Source: Pyxicephalus adspersus
Lineage: Eukaryota; Chordata; Amphibia; Anura; Pyxicephalidae
Length of the DNA stretch: 64,000 nucleotides
Assembly: GCF_032062135.1 (NCBI RefSeq)
Contig: NC_092860.1
Span: 69,163,082 to 69,227,081 of the forward strand
Reading direction: 5' to 3'
The notes under the pieces are model-generated. The model made no database searches, was not told the origin of the DNA, and saw only the letters and a list, made by a program, of their open reading frames with translations. Position numbers and translations under genes: made by a program. Every line of letters starts with the position of its first letter. The stretch's first letter is position 1. Shown one piece after another: positions 1 to 10,923 of this stretch.

Positions 1-450
1 AGGTTTCAAGGAGGGGACTTTAGATGCCGGACCCCTCTAAATGCATGGTAACAGATTTATATGGAATGGAATGCCCCAGGGACTGGACAGTGATGACATT
101 TTTCCCCTTTTTCTGATAATGGGGAACTGTTGTTTTGGGTCACCAAGGTACGGGAAGAGGTTGTTTAGCAATTGCTGGTACCAAAGAATTGAGGGTCACC
201 TAGGGGCTGAGAAAACAGAGGCTCCTATAACAGACCGATTATTCTGGCCAGGTGTGAAGGTAGAAGTGAAAAATTATTGTGCCTTCTGTGCCACATGCCA
301 ACTCACTGAGCCAGTATCACACTTTCAGAGCCTTCAAGGGGTCATCTCCTCTCTAGGTTCCCTTTAGAAACAACTTCACCTGGACAGTGGACATTCATAG
401 ATTTACTTCAGCTTGGTGTATGGATACACCAGCACTGAGGATATACAGAA
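1..450 (+). mobile_element. Ty3/Gypsy-type integrase fragment (decayed)
   Basis: The reading frame covering 41-367 contains 'GHLGAEKT', 'FWPGVKVEVKNYC' and 'CATCQ'. This is the layout of the HHCC zinc-binding domain of Ty3/Gypsy-class integrases: the second histidine, then FWPGM-like, then C-x2-C. The first histidine motif is not clear. Downstream, in shifted frames, 'PGQWTFIDLLQ' resembles the start of the catalytic core. The frame then breaks. No protease, reverse transcriptase or LTR is visible because the window starts inside the element. It lies just upstream of a GIPC3 exon, so it probably sits in a GIPC3 intron. Family-level call is firm on the zinc domain; Gypsy versus retroviral class is inferred. 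Confidence 0.6.
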
Positions 451-1094
451 TAAAAGAAAAGGAACAATAGGTGTATGGCTTCCTTGAATTTTACTAACTT
501 CACTCAGAGAGTTTATCCATTTGTTTGCTGACATGGAGCAATGACTGTGAACTAGCACTTTAAATCTTTTATTTTTAAATTTAAATTCAGACTCAGATTT
601 TTGAAACATTCTGAATGCACTCGTTCAGATTCAGAATTTTACAGTTCTGAGGATCTCCAGTAGTATTCTAGTTTAGTTTTCTACCTACTTCTGAATCTAT
701 GTCTTCAAGTCAAAGTTAGTGTAGTATTGGTTAAATAATGCTGCTAAAACTATTCGACAGACCTGCATGAGTGTAATTTTTCAGACTGACACTCACAATC
801 ATCATCACAATCACCAGCTTTGCTATAATTATACTTGCTTATTATAACTGAAGACCTTAGAATCTGTACAAGTAAAATGTTTGTTTTTACAGAACAATCT
901 TGCCAGGTGGTATAGTTATATATACAGGGAATGTTTTGGTTTTCTAATTTTCTGATGTATTTCTAAGACTACAGCCTATTGTTTGGAACAAATTCAAATG
1001 TAAAATACTTTGATGTTTATAGGAAACATACCAAACAGTTCATAACATACATTATTTGTCTAAATAGTCAGAAACTTGTGTTGTGTTTCTTCAG

Positions 1095-1207
1095 ATATGA
1101 TTGGACAGAGAGGAAGACCAAACAAAAGTCCCATAGAGGGTAAGGTGTCCAGTGGGAGAGAGACTCTGCGCCTGCGAAATAAAGGATTGGCCACTGTTGA
1201 AGAACCG
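1095..1207 (+). CDS. GIPC3: GIPC3, third-last coding exon
   Basis: GIPC3 is a cytoplasmic PDZ adaptor that links membrane cargo to myosin VI; loss causes deafness in mammals. This exon follows a good acceptor (TTCTTCAG) and ends at GTAAAT. It begins with the last two bases of a split Asp codon and then reads 37 codons starting MIGQR and including '[19 protein letters not shown]'. The SGRETLRLR and ATVEE pieces match the linker between the PDZ and GH2 domains of GIPC proteins, and SGRETLRLR fits GIPC3 better than GIPC1, which has GRGTLRLR (recalled, not aligned). It joins in phase 0 to the exon at 10842. The upstream exons are outside the window. Confidence 0.88.
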
Positions 1208-2000
1208 GTAAATTTAAATCTCTAAATTCAGCTAAATTATAATTAGATCTACCACACAAATACAAATTTCTCAATTGTCTTTATGCTCCTGTTCCTGAAT
1301 GATCTTTATGGAGTGATTTGTTGTTAAAATGCAATGCAGTCCTCATTTATGTGAAGGCTATATTAGGTTTTAGTGGAAGGGGGGTGCAGATCTGGACGTG
1401 CTTCTCTGCACTCTAGTAATTAGAGAACAGATCTTCACCTGCCCCATAGGAAGGCAGCACTGTCAACAAGACCATAAGCCAGCAGAGAACAGTTTGCCAT
1501 CCAATCCCTCACTGAGAAAAAGGCAGAAGTTCATAAAATTCAGCTCCCAGTTAGGAAGCAAAGCTTCCAAGATGGCGTATACAGCAGGCTCAGTCGGGAC
1601 ATCAGTATGCTGCTCCACAGATGCAGCCATCAGCCTCCCCTGCCTCTGCTTGCTTCTTTCTGGACTTCTCAAACTGATGGATACTTTTCCATCAGATGGT
1701 TTGAGCCCACTACCTCAGTGGGAGAGAAATGTATGCCTTACTAGAAGTAAGGCTAGCACAGGTGAGTGCCTCTTTGGGGGTATTAATTAATCATCTTCAT
1801 TTGCTTCTTCAGCACCCACATTACCTGGGGGAATCCTTAGTGATGGAAGTCACTGAAATTTCAAGGGTTCGCCCATCTAATGCTGCTGATTTTAGATTTA
1901 CCTCTTCCCCAGTAGGATCAACCTCTTTGCCATCTTCTGCTGCTCCATATGCCAGTGCATCTGCGGTCATTTATACTTGTTTCCCCTGCAGACCTATTTT
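1208..2000. other. GIPC3 intron, no recognised element
   Basis: First part of the GIPC3 intron. There are open frames, such as one over 1398-1790, but they show no recognisable domain, splice context or repeat signature. The stretch 1729-2045 may be the 5' part of the L1-type element that follows, but its reading frame gives no clear ORF1 motif until about 2045. Confidence 0.4.
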
Positions 2001-2044
2001 TAATCGATCCCCACTAGGGAAGATTTCCGGCAGCTTGTCCGGCA

Positions 2045-2878
2045 GGGTAGAGATTCAAACACTTAAAAGTGATCTTTGTTCACTTGCTAATAGAGCAGAT
2101 ATGGTGGATGAAGATTTACAAGCAACAAAAAAATGTGGTCTCTCAGCTCCAAGACTGGGTTCAGGCTCGGGTTCCTATGAACAGAGATATCCGCCATCAC
2201 TTAGAAAACTTAGATAACCATGCCCACAAGAACATTTTGGTGAGAGGCTTCCCTGAAGCTACCTCATCAGCTGATCCCCCTAGGGTACTGCAAGCCATTT
2301 TCAACAATATAGAGACCCCCAGGCACAACTTTTAGGTCTAGGAATGTATTTTGCTGGATCCATGATTATGCATATCTCCAGGAGAATACAATTCATTGAT
2401 TTCAATGATGCATCCCTTTAATTATTTCCTGACCTGTCGTAACAGCTTCGCCTCATGCAACTCCAGCTTGCTGTGGTAAGGTGATAATTCCATTTAAAAG
2501 AGTTTTGCCTGTCACAGGCCTTCAAACAATTTAAAATCCCCATGTGCCTCCTGTCAGTAGATGCTGAAAAAGCATTTGACAGAGTAAATTGAAATGGGTC
2601 CTGTAATGTTAGCCTGTATTTCAGTGTTATATGATGCACCCTGAGCTAGAGTAAGGTTTTATGGTTCTCTTTCAGAATTCTTCCCAATACACAATGGAAC
2701 CAGATAGAGTTGTCCCTTATCCCCACTCTTATACACATTAGTCATGGAACATTTAGCGGTCGCATTGAGACCAAATATACGAAATATGCAGTTAGGAACT
2801 TGCCAATATAAACTTTCCTTATACGCGGATGACTTATTATTATATATTTTCTCCTCACATATCTCCATACCTTCTTCT
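2045..2878 (+). mobile_element. L1/Tx1-type LINE, 5' part (ORF1 end and broken RT)
   Basis: Two frames joined by a frameshift near 2130 give an L1-type ORF1 coiled-coil end and RNA-binding start: 'HHLENLDNHAHKNILVRGFPE' at about 2190-2255, comparable to the NRxRRNNIRxRGLPE motif of L1/Tx1 ORF1. At 2536-2590 'LLSVDAEKAFDRVN' is the RT motif A region of L1 ORF2, followed by a stop. At 2700-2860 'SCPLSPLLYTLVMEHL' and 'YADDLLLYI' are the later RT motifs, with the YADD catalytic centre still legible. Most of ORF2 between ORF1 and motif A is deleted. The element is cut at 2878 by a reversed CR1 and appears to resume near 4890. Confidence 0.75.
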
Positions 2879-4870
2879 TTACTTTAAAACATTATTACCA
2901 GGTATATTCTGTGCGTCAAGAAAAAAATCCAGTTTTTTATTAAAGCAATCTATAGTACTCTACTACCTCCTGAAGGAGCATATTTCACATTTTCATAGAC
3001 CTTACTGTGAGGAATCCCCTATGTGAAGACTAAATTTTTTTCCTCCAGACACAAAGAGTGCCCTTTTGTCCTTTGTAATGACCTTATAGGGAATATTTGG
3101 GAATGAGTTCTCTATATGGACCATTTATATATTCATATTGGGTGATCATACCCCCCCCCCTTAAATGTCTCTTCTTAAGGGAGAATAGATTCAGTTCAAC
3201 TAATCTCTCCTATTTGCTGTGCTCCTCCATTCCTTTTATTGGTTTAGTTGACCTTTTCTGCACTCCCTCCAATTCCACAATTTGTTTTTTGTGAACTGGT
3301 GCCCAATACTGGATTGCATATTTCAGATGAGGTCTGACCAATGTTTTGTACAGGGGCATTATTTTGTCTCAATCTCTGCAGGCTATACCTCTTTTATTAC
3401 AAGTAAGTACTTTGCTAGCTTTATATATTGCAGCATGGCATTGCATGCTATTATTAAGTCTATGATCTACTAAAACCCCCAGATCGTTTTCCATTTTTGA
3501 CTTCCCCAACAGTATTCTCCCCAGACAGTATGAAACATGCATGATGTTAGCCCTCGAGTGCATGACTTTACAATTATCATTATTAAATCATTTGCAACTA
3601 GGCTGCCCAATCAAACAGTGCATCCAGGTTTGCTTGTAGATTATAGACATCCTTTATTGACATAATTCCATTCCATACTTTGGTTTCATCTGCAAACACA
3701 GAAATGGTACTTTTTATTCCAAATTTTATATAGTTTATAAAGATGTTAAACAGTAAAGGTCCCAACACTGAATCCTGGGGTACACCATTAATAACCGTTA
3801 ATAACCTTGGATCATTCAGAGTATGAATCTTTCATTAATTACTATTCTCTGGATGCAATTGTTAAGCCAGTTATCCATTTACAGACTGAATTTTCTAAAC
3901 CTATAGACCGTAACTTGCATGTTAACTGTCTGTGAGTCCCGTGACAAATGCTTTAGCAAAGTAAACTATATCAACTGCTACTCCATTGTTTACTTACCTC
4001 CTCATCAAAAGAGATTAAATTTGTTTGACAACTTCTGTCTTTCTTGAATCCATGCTGATTATCATTTATAATATTATTTTCTAGCAGAACTCTCTTTATC
4101 AAACTCTCCTGGATCTTTCCAACCTTTAAAAAGTAAACTTTCTAGTATGTAGTTACTTGATAATGACTTTTCTCCATTTTTAAAGCTAGATACCACATTG
4201 TCCTTATGCCAATTTATTACTTACATTAAATGAAATCATATTATGGTCACTGCAACTCAGATTTTTTTTATATGCACATTTGTTGTAAGCTCTGCATTGT
4301 TAGGAAAAAAAATAGGTCTAGTTGGGGTTTCTATAAACTGTACCAAACAAAATAAACTTGTATTACCACAGTAAATGTCAGGATAGTTAAAATCACCCAT
4401 CACTACCACTGTCCCAGCCTTTTGTATCTGTGCTAGTAATTGATTCTCTATTTCTTCTTTAGCACTAGGGGCCTATAGCAGACTCCAATAATTACTTGTG
4501 TGTAATGCAACTCCACCCAATGTCTTAACCTCATCACATGCTCTATCAACAATTTCTTCTTTCATATTCACTTTCAAATCACCTCTCACATACAACTCCA
4601 CCTTTTTACCATGTTGGAGCAAACTGACACCACCACCTTTTTGTTTTGCTTTGTCTTTCCAAGCCCAAGTATAGCCAGGAATGTAAACAGCTAAGTTATG
4701 TGAGGAACAAAGCCAGGAATGTTAACAGCTAAGTAATGTGAGGAACAAAGCCAGGATTCAGCAATGCCTTTCAAGATTTCATTAAGGCTTCAAATTTCCC
4801 TATTTTGTTTGTCAGACTGCACTCTACATAAGAAAATATTTAGAAAATCATGATGCTTTGGAATTGCACT
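2879..4870 (-). mobile_element. CR1-like LINE, reversed, nested in an L1
   Basis: Read on the - strand this is a decayed CR1: an endonuclease part (4870 to 4230, with 'KQKGGGVSLLQHGKKVELYV', 'VVVMGDFNYPDI' and 'NNAELTTNVHIK'), then a jump straight into reverse transcriptase, then the C-terminal tail and a 3' end. The last bases (near 2879-2960, TACTTTAAA ... TATATTCTGTGC) match the 3' ends of the other CR1 copies in this window at 33001 and 36430. The jump at about 4230 removes the start of the RT domain. Many stops and frameshifts make it inactive. Its 5' boundary is uncertain because of a short tandem duplication at 4683-4758. Confidence 0.75.
4683..4758. repeat. 38-bp tandem duplication inside CR1
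   Basis: Two adjacent 38-bp copies (4683-4720 and 4721-4758) share AACAGCTAAG, then ATGTGAGGAACAAAGCCAGG, with about three differences. It lies in the endonuclease part of the reversed CR1. Confidence 0.85.
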
Positions 4871-4889
4871 CCAGAGAAGACTCATTCTA

Positions 4890-5390
4890 TTTTCCATTTT
4901 GCAAGTAACATTTGCTGGCAATGTGGTAGTGGTAGGAACCTTGTTCCATATTTTGTGGTCTTGTCCGGTGAGCATTTTTTTTTGGAATGAGTCTCCTCTC
5001 CAGCCTTTATTCAGCAGCACATTGCCTGATTACATTGAAACAGCAGTGAATCTTACTAAACACACTCAAGATATGAGACAAATGGAGATGCCAACAGCTA
5101 AGCCTAATGATACTTTAAAAAAGACTAAGAAATTTGGTCTTATTGGAATCAAAATGATCCCTAACACCTAAGAAAAATTGAATCGTTTTAAACCTTTTTT
5201 TTTAGAAGAAAACTCCATTGTTTCTCTGTTCTTTTCTCTTCTTCACACAATGCTCTTTTTCTTCCCTCCTCCTCAGAGATGCCTACTCACGATGTTCAAG
5301 ATAGTTGTAGTACTTGATTTGTAATCTTTTATCTTTGTATCTGTTCCCTCCATTTTACAAAATTTACATTTAAAGTAGTGTTAAGATAGT
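4890..5390 (+). mobile_element. L1/Tx1-type LINE, C-terminal end and 3' UTR
   Basis: The frame over 4899-5171 reads 'GTLFHILWSCPVSIFFWNE', the Cys/His-containing C-terminal motif of L1 ORF2 (typically GTxxHxWWxCPxxxxFW), followed by 'LPDYIETAVNL'. Beyond the stop lies AT-rich sequence like an L1 3' UTR. It probably belongs to the same L1 whose 5' part ends at 2878, separated by the CR1 insertion. Confidence 0.65.
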
Positions 5391-5393
5391 ATA

Positions 5394-5788
5394 GTCTAAT
5401 ACAGTGGTGTGAAACTCAAATACACAATGGGCCAAAATAAAAACTTAGACATAGTCGTAGGCCAAACTTGAAAATGAAATAGCACCGCTACTACAATTCC
5501 CTGCATTAAGAAAATAATCCAATGCGGGGCCTAATGTTATTAGTGGTTGGAACTCCTGCTTCACTGAAATAGCATCGCTACTACAATTCCCCGTGTCTAT
5601 AAAACACTCCAATGTGGGGCCACGCATAGGCAGAGAGGCCACTGGTCTATAGACACGAGTGATTGTGGGAATTGTAGTGGTGGCACTATTTCAATGCAGC
5701 AACGGGCCAACTGCAATTTATATTTAGGATTCCTTTGTGGGACAAAAAAGGACGTTGCGGGTCAGAGTTTGACACCCCTGATCTAATA
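5394..5788. mobile_element. hAT-type MITE with 8-bp target duplication
   Basis: Starts CAGTGGTGTGAAACTC at 5402 and ends GAGTTTGACACCCCTG at 5780, so the ends are imperfect inverted copies of a CAGGGGTGTCAAACTC-like hAT terminus. It is flanked by GTCTAATA (5394-5401) and ATCTAATA (5781-5788), an 8-bp duplication with one change, as expected for hAT. The 379-bp interior has no transposase; it contains two copies of a CTACAATTCCC segment plus an inverted one (GGGAATTGTAG), so it is internally palindromic. Confidence 0.85.
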
Positions 5789-6370
5789 TGTCTGAAATAT
5801 GCAATGGATAGATAAATTACAAACTATTATAGAGAGGAAAAATCTATAAAAGATTTTCTGGGAGTATTTTCAAGCATATGAAAGTACATTCTTTATTGCT
5901 TAGTTCTGGTGTTCAATTAGGACATTCGGTTATTGAAACTAACTTTCAAGCTCTAACTTTTTTGGCTCCGCTTTGTAAAAAGTGGGAAGCCACTAGCTGC
6001 TGTGTTTATTAGCAACAGGCTCACAGTGGCTTGTACTATCAGCTTGTAAGACCATTGTTAAGGTAAATAGAGATTCTGCTTCTGATGACCACTTCAAAAG
6101 GGAACATTGACAGCTATTTACTTTGAATTTTGCAGTTTTGTTTTAAAAAGCTTTTTTTCCTTGCTGACTTCTAAAGGGGATTGGTCAAGGCTTCAGAGGT
6201 GATTTAGGTTCCTGGGGGACTCACCTTAAGCTTGCTCACACTTGGCTTGTGAAACAAGTGGCTCTTTGATCAAGTGGAGTTGGAAAAATACGGAGTTAAA
6301 TCCTTATAGTAACCACAAACTGTAAGTAACCTTTTATAACTCCTTGTAAACAAAAATTGTAGCTGGGAAA

Positions 6371-7199
6371 ATGAGTGGTAGCAAGGTGGAAGGTTTGGTT
6401 CAGTGCACTGTCTGCCACATGTATGCACAAATGGAGCAACGGCTCCTAGATGAATGCCACTGTGACAAATGTGAGCAAGTCACCTTTCTGGTATCTTGCA
6501 TTGAAGAGCTGGAGAAGCGCATTGCAACACTGAAATCACTGGATCACCTTGAGAGGGGTCTCCTGCTCACTAAGCAGGCAGTTATTTGCTTGGATGTGGA
6601 GGGTGGAGAGGTTAGTCAGGATTAACATGTAGGGAGTTGGATTAATGTAACTAGAGGGAGTGGTAGGGGCACCCAGAAAAGGAAGGCCAGCCCTGTGTTT
6701 GAGCACCCCAAAATGTTTGCAAAGTTATGTGAAGATGTGCAGGTGGCAGACACAGTGGTGGCAACTCTAGATGTTACTGCTACCCCTAACAGCCGGGGGA
6801 GTAGTACATCTAGTAGTGGTGGGGAGGGAAATGCAGGAAGGAAAAGACAATTGATTGTCATAAGGGATTCTATGATCAGGAGAACGGATAGAATAGTTTG
6901 TCGCCTGGATCCCTTCAACCGAATGGTTTACTGTCTTCCTGGTGCCAGGGTTCGACATGTGGTGGACCAATGGACAAACTACTGGGAGGGGCTGCCAGGA
7001 CCCAGCTGCCTTGGTCCATGTTGGAACCAATGACAATATAGATGGAAGATGGAGGATACTTAAAAATCAGTTTAGGGAACTAGGTTTCAAGCTGAAGAAA
7101 AGGACCCCCAAGGCTATGTTCTCTGGAATATTGTCTGTGCCATGGGCAACACAGGAAAGGCAGAGGGAGCTTAGGCAGCTTAGGAGCTTAGGCAGCTAA
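6371..7199 (+). pseudogene. CR1 ORF1 remnant (Cys-rich start plus GDSL-type esterase)
   Basis: An 84-codon frame at 6371-6625 has paired cysteines ('CTVCHMY', 'CHCDKCEQ') and a coiled-coil-like stretch ('IEELEKRIATLKSL'), as in CR1 ORF1. It ends in a stop at 6623-6625. A second frame at about 6695-6960 carries 'LIVIRDSMIRRTDRI' and 'LPGARVRHVV'. After a frameshift near 6965 a third frame reads 'VHVGTNDNIDGRW'. These are the blocks of the CR1 ORF1 esterase (GDS motif, then HxGTND). The glycine of GDS is replaced by Arg; the catalytic serine position and the Asn/Asp of GTND are still present. Disrupted by one stop and one frameshift. Confidence 0.7.
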
Positions 7200-8184
7200 A
7201 CGCATGCCTTTAGTCCTGGTGCAAAAGGGAAGGGTTTGGGTTCCTAGAGCACTGGGCTGTCTTTTCCCTGGTAAAAGCAGCAATGGTTTAAAGAGTCTGC
7301 TCACCAATGCTAGAAGTCTAGCAAACAGGATAGCAAACACCCTGACATTATCTAGAATAGTGATACTACATGAACAGCAAAAGGGAGGAAATTTGTAAAT
7401 CTAATACAAGATTATTTTATGGTACAGTTTATAGTAGCCCCAATTAGAAATGATACTCTGCTGGACCTAGTTCTTTCTAACAATGCAGAGCTTATAACAA
7501 ATGTGCATATAAAAGAGAATCTGGGTAGCAGTGACCGTAATATGATTTCATTTAATGTAAGCTGTAAACAGGAAGCAAAAACAGGAAAGATAAAAACATT
7601 AAATTTTAAGAGCGCAAATTTTTCATTATTAAGGGCAGCTCCCTGTGACTTTAACTGGGAGACAATATTGTCCTCAAAGAACACAGAACAGAAATGGGAA
7701 TGTTTCAAGTCTGTTCTACAAAAGCACCCTGAAATATATTCCAATGGGTAATATGTTTTGGAGGCTAAAATGAAAACCTATGTGGCTCACAGCTGATGTT
7801 AAAAAAGCCATAAGGAACAAAAAAAGGGCATTCCAAAAATATAAAAAATGAAGGATCACCTTCATCATTTGAAACCTTTAAAGAATATAACAAAAGATGT
7901 AAAACGGAGATAAAATGTGCAAAACAAAATGAAAAACAGATTGCAAAGGAAAGTAAGGCAAACCCCAAATAATGTTTCAAATATATTATTAGCAAGAAGA
8001 TCAGATCTGACCATGTAGTCCCTTAAAGGTTGTCGATGGGTTGGTAACTGGGGATAAAGACAAGGCAGATTTACTAAACACTTTTTTTTAGCTCTGTATA
8101 CACAAAGGAAAATGGCAGAGCTCAAGTCCAATTCATAATAGCAATGTCACTGCTTTAAACGAGTCACAATGGCTCAGAATTGAT

Positions 8185-8745
8185 ATGATTGAGAAACAGC
8201 TGAGAAAAATTAAGGTTGACAAAGCACCAGGACCTGATGGATTACATTCACGTGTCCTCAAAGAGCTGAGCTTGGTCATTTCAAAGCCATTATTTCTAAT
8301 TTTTAGAGACTCTTTAGTCACTGGCAAGGTACTGATGGATTGGCATAAGGCAAATGTGGTTCCTATCTTTAAAAAGGGAGCAAAGTCATTACCAGGTAAC
8401 TACAGACCCATTAGTTTAACGTCCATAGTTGGAATGGTCCTAGAGAGTTTGATTAAGAACCACATAGACGAGTTTCTGCTAGAAAATTATTTTATGAGTT
8501 ATAGTCAGCTTGGCTTCAAGAAAAACAGAAGTTTTCAACCAAATTTACTCTCTTTTTATGAGGAAGTAAGTAAACAGGTAGACAGTGGAGTAGCAGTTGA
8601 TATAGTGTTCTTGAGCTTTGCTAAAGCATTTGACATTGTACCCCACAGACGGTTAATATGCAAGTTAGGGTCAATATGTTTAGAAAAGTCAATCTGTAAA
8701 TGGATAGAGAACTGGCTTAAAGACCGCATCCAGAGTTATAAATAA
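8185..8745 (+). pseudogene. CR1 reverse transcriptase, N-terminal two thirds
   Basis: A 186-codon open frame, the longest transposon ORF in the window other than the zinc-finger/perilipin chimera. It contains 'KAPGPDGLHSRVLKEL', 'VVPIFKKGAKSLPGNYRPI' and 'SFAKAFDIVPHRRL', the fingers and motif A of CR1-clade RT. In motif A the first catalytic residue is replaced (SFAKAFD where DFxKAFD is usual). It stops before the YADD/FADD motif, so it lacks the catalytic palm. Upstream, frame breaks separate it from the endonuclease remnant. Confidence 0.8.
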
Positions 8746-8867
8746 TGATTCATACTCTTAATGGTCTAAGGGTATTTATCACTTTGAGATTATTACAAAG
8801 AACAAGAGGGCACTCTTTGCGTCTGGAGGAAACGAAGTTTAAGTTCCAGATAAGGAAGGGATTCTTC

Positions 8868-8912
8868 ACTGTAAGGTCTGTGAAAATGTGGAATTTTCAC
8901 AGACCTTACAGT
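8868..8912. repeat. Perfect 20-bp hairpin from inverted CR1 3' sequence
   Basis: Left arm 8868-8887 and right arm 8893-8912 are exact reverse complements of 20 bp around a 5-base loop (GTGGA). The left arm is normal CR1 3' sequence (GTAAGGTCTGTGAAAATGTG); other CR1 copies in this window continue with ATCGGCTCCCTGAGG, but here the strand turns back on itself. Confidence 0.9.
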
Positions 8913-8960
8913 ATATAGAACAGAACTTAGATCTACGTGATTACCCCTTACCTGGTGCTT

Positions 8961-10841
8961 TTATTGAGTGCATTAAATGAACTGTTTAGGTATGTTTAAG
9001 CAACAGTAAGTACTGGTTTTGAAATTTAATGTATTTTATACAATAACTGAATGTAATGGTTTTCACAAAGTTTTAGAACATTAATTGTGTAATCATGTTT
9101 TTACCTTACATTATCTAAGGTATTGAGTATTTTGTGAATTGTTGATCGGTATTTAAATTCTCACGTTTCAAGTATTCATAGCACTTTAATGAGTATATAA
9201 GTAGGGATGTAGACTGATCTGCTGTGTAACTTTTATACTACTTACTATATTTGCAATAATTTGGAATCCCTTGTGTGTGTGCTGAGCAGCTCCACATCCT
9301 GTGCTAGCTGTGAAATTTGTGTCACTATTGTTTAGATTCGATCAGCCAATCATGCAAGAGGGCAGCTGGGAACCACACTGGCTACCCGCGCTAATGAAAA
9401 ACAAGAGCTTGGTCCTGGTGATCAGACTTCTTGTCATTGGGGAGAGGAAAGAAGCCAGTGCATGTCGTGGAATGGTTCAGCACAGGAAAGAAAAGTAGTG
9501 GGTCAGTTTACACATTAGTGCTTGGGATGTACAGTATTTTAGTGATGAGAGCTCAAGTTCCTTGCAGAGCTGCTGCATTGCTCTACTGTTCTCTTCATGA
9601 TTATGACATGAACGTGGCTCTTATCATACCCAGGCATTCTACATGGATATGTCAGCTTATTTCTGTTTAGCCAGTTAGAGGGGGTTACATGCTTTTTGTC
9701 CCCTTACTTTTTTTTGGAAAACTAGATTCCAGAGGAGTTTTCCATAGATAGGGGAGGGGGCATAAATGCTCACTGCCCCGTTTCATATTTAGGAAAGTTC
9801 TTAGCCCTGAGAGGTTCTGATTTAAAAAGACAATTGAGGGGACCTCAATTTTCTCAATGTTTTAATTGACAATTGAAAAATGAACTTTGTTTTCACCTCC
9901 TACAGTAATATAATGAATATTAGCCTTAATTTATATTGTATTTGGACCACAATTGGCACACAGCTTATTATATTACTGTACAATAGGTTTTGGTGCAGTG
10001 TAAATAATAAATGTGTAAGTGTCACATTTACAGAAAATATTCTGATTGACTTAAAGTGCAACAAAACCCTTCTATACTGACCTGTCCTAGTTTCATCACA
10101 GGGCACTGCCATGTTTATCTTCTCTTCCTCCTTGCACTCCTCCGCCATCTTGACTGGCTGGACTGGGTTGAAGCAACTCCTGTGTAGACGTTGCCAGCCA
10201 CTATACCTAAAAAAAAAAAAAAAAAATTGAAGATTTACTTTTAAAATTCTCCTAGATGTCACTTGGACCATTGGTTTGCAATAATAATATTAATAAAAAA
10301 AAGTTAGCAGCCTGTCATTAAAAATTTGCTATTAGCGCCAATATATTACCATTATTTTGAAAAAATGTATTGCATTTTGGTTATGTTTTTTTCTTTCAGG
10401 ACACTGTCACATGGGTCCCCCAGACATCTCCAGCAAATATGCTGACAATTTAACCCTAAAACTTTAAAATTCCGACTTTCCTAATGACAACAATGCAAAT
10501 TTCATGTGTAAAGACACCTCTAAAACTAATCCAAGCTATTTGAAGAAAAGTTTAGGAAGTTTTGATTTGCAAATTTGGAGGGCAAAACATTAGTAAAGGA
10601 ACCTGGAACAATGGGGAAAAGTGAATGTGACAGAAAAAAAAAGGATAAACTGAACAGAAATAGGTTGAAATAAATTAATAAAACATTTACAAATACATCC
10701 CTCTCAGATTTTTAGGAGGAAATTGATTCATGAAAAACTGTGTACCAGGTAAAAAGCAAATTAAAGATGTTAGAAATTAACAATAGGCTTTATGTCAGGG
10801 CAAACAATAACGTTTTTTTATAGTGTTTTTTCTTTCTACAG
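8961..10841. other. GIPC3 intron, no recognised element
   Basis: No coding exon or known transposon protein is visible. There is an A17-like run at about 10208-10226 after a stretch with CCGCCATCTTGACTGGCTGG, possibly an old retroposed fragment. The rest is AT-rich. Confidence 0.4.
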
Positions 10842-10923
10842 CCAAGTGAGAGGGAAGAAAAAGCTTCACGTAAGGTAGATGATTTACTAGAAAGTTACAT
10901 GGGAATCCGGGATGTTGAATTGG
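10842..10923 (+). CDS. GIPC3: GIPC3, second-last coding exon
   Basis: Follows a strong acceptor (TTTTTTCTTTCTACAG) and ends at GTAAGA. It reads 27 codons plus one base: '[20 protein letters not shown]' then [21 protein letters not shown] is the near-invariant start of the GH2 domain of GIPC proteins, the part that binds myosin VI. '[10 protein letters not shown]' resembles GIPC3 (EEEASRKVDD) more than GIPC1/2 (EEKAIEKVDD), from memory. Phase 0 at its start and phase 1 at its end match the neighbouring exons exactly. Confidence 0.95.

Larger units (their letters stand above)
5930..8960 (+). mobile_element. CR1-like LINE, near full span but decayed
   Basis: On the + strand the order is: a presumed 5' UTR (about 5930-6370), ORF1 (6371 to about 7199), the first residues of an endonuclease ('NGLKSLLTNARSLANR' at about 7285) followed by a deletion, the endonuclease end ('DTLLDLVLSNNAELITN'), the segment linking to RT, the RT (8185-8745), and a rearranged 3' end. 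The family is identified by RT motif 'DKAPGPDGLHSRVLKEL' and by the esterase-type ORF1. Stops and the missing endonuclease and C-terminal RT mean it cannot move itself. It lies in a GIPC3 intron in the sense orientation. Confidence 0.8.

Noticed and set aside
8185..8745. RT frame as an active gene
   Set aside because: It lacks the catalytic palm, has a changed motif A and sits in an element with a deleted endonuclease.
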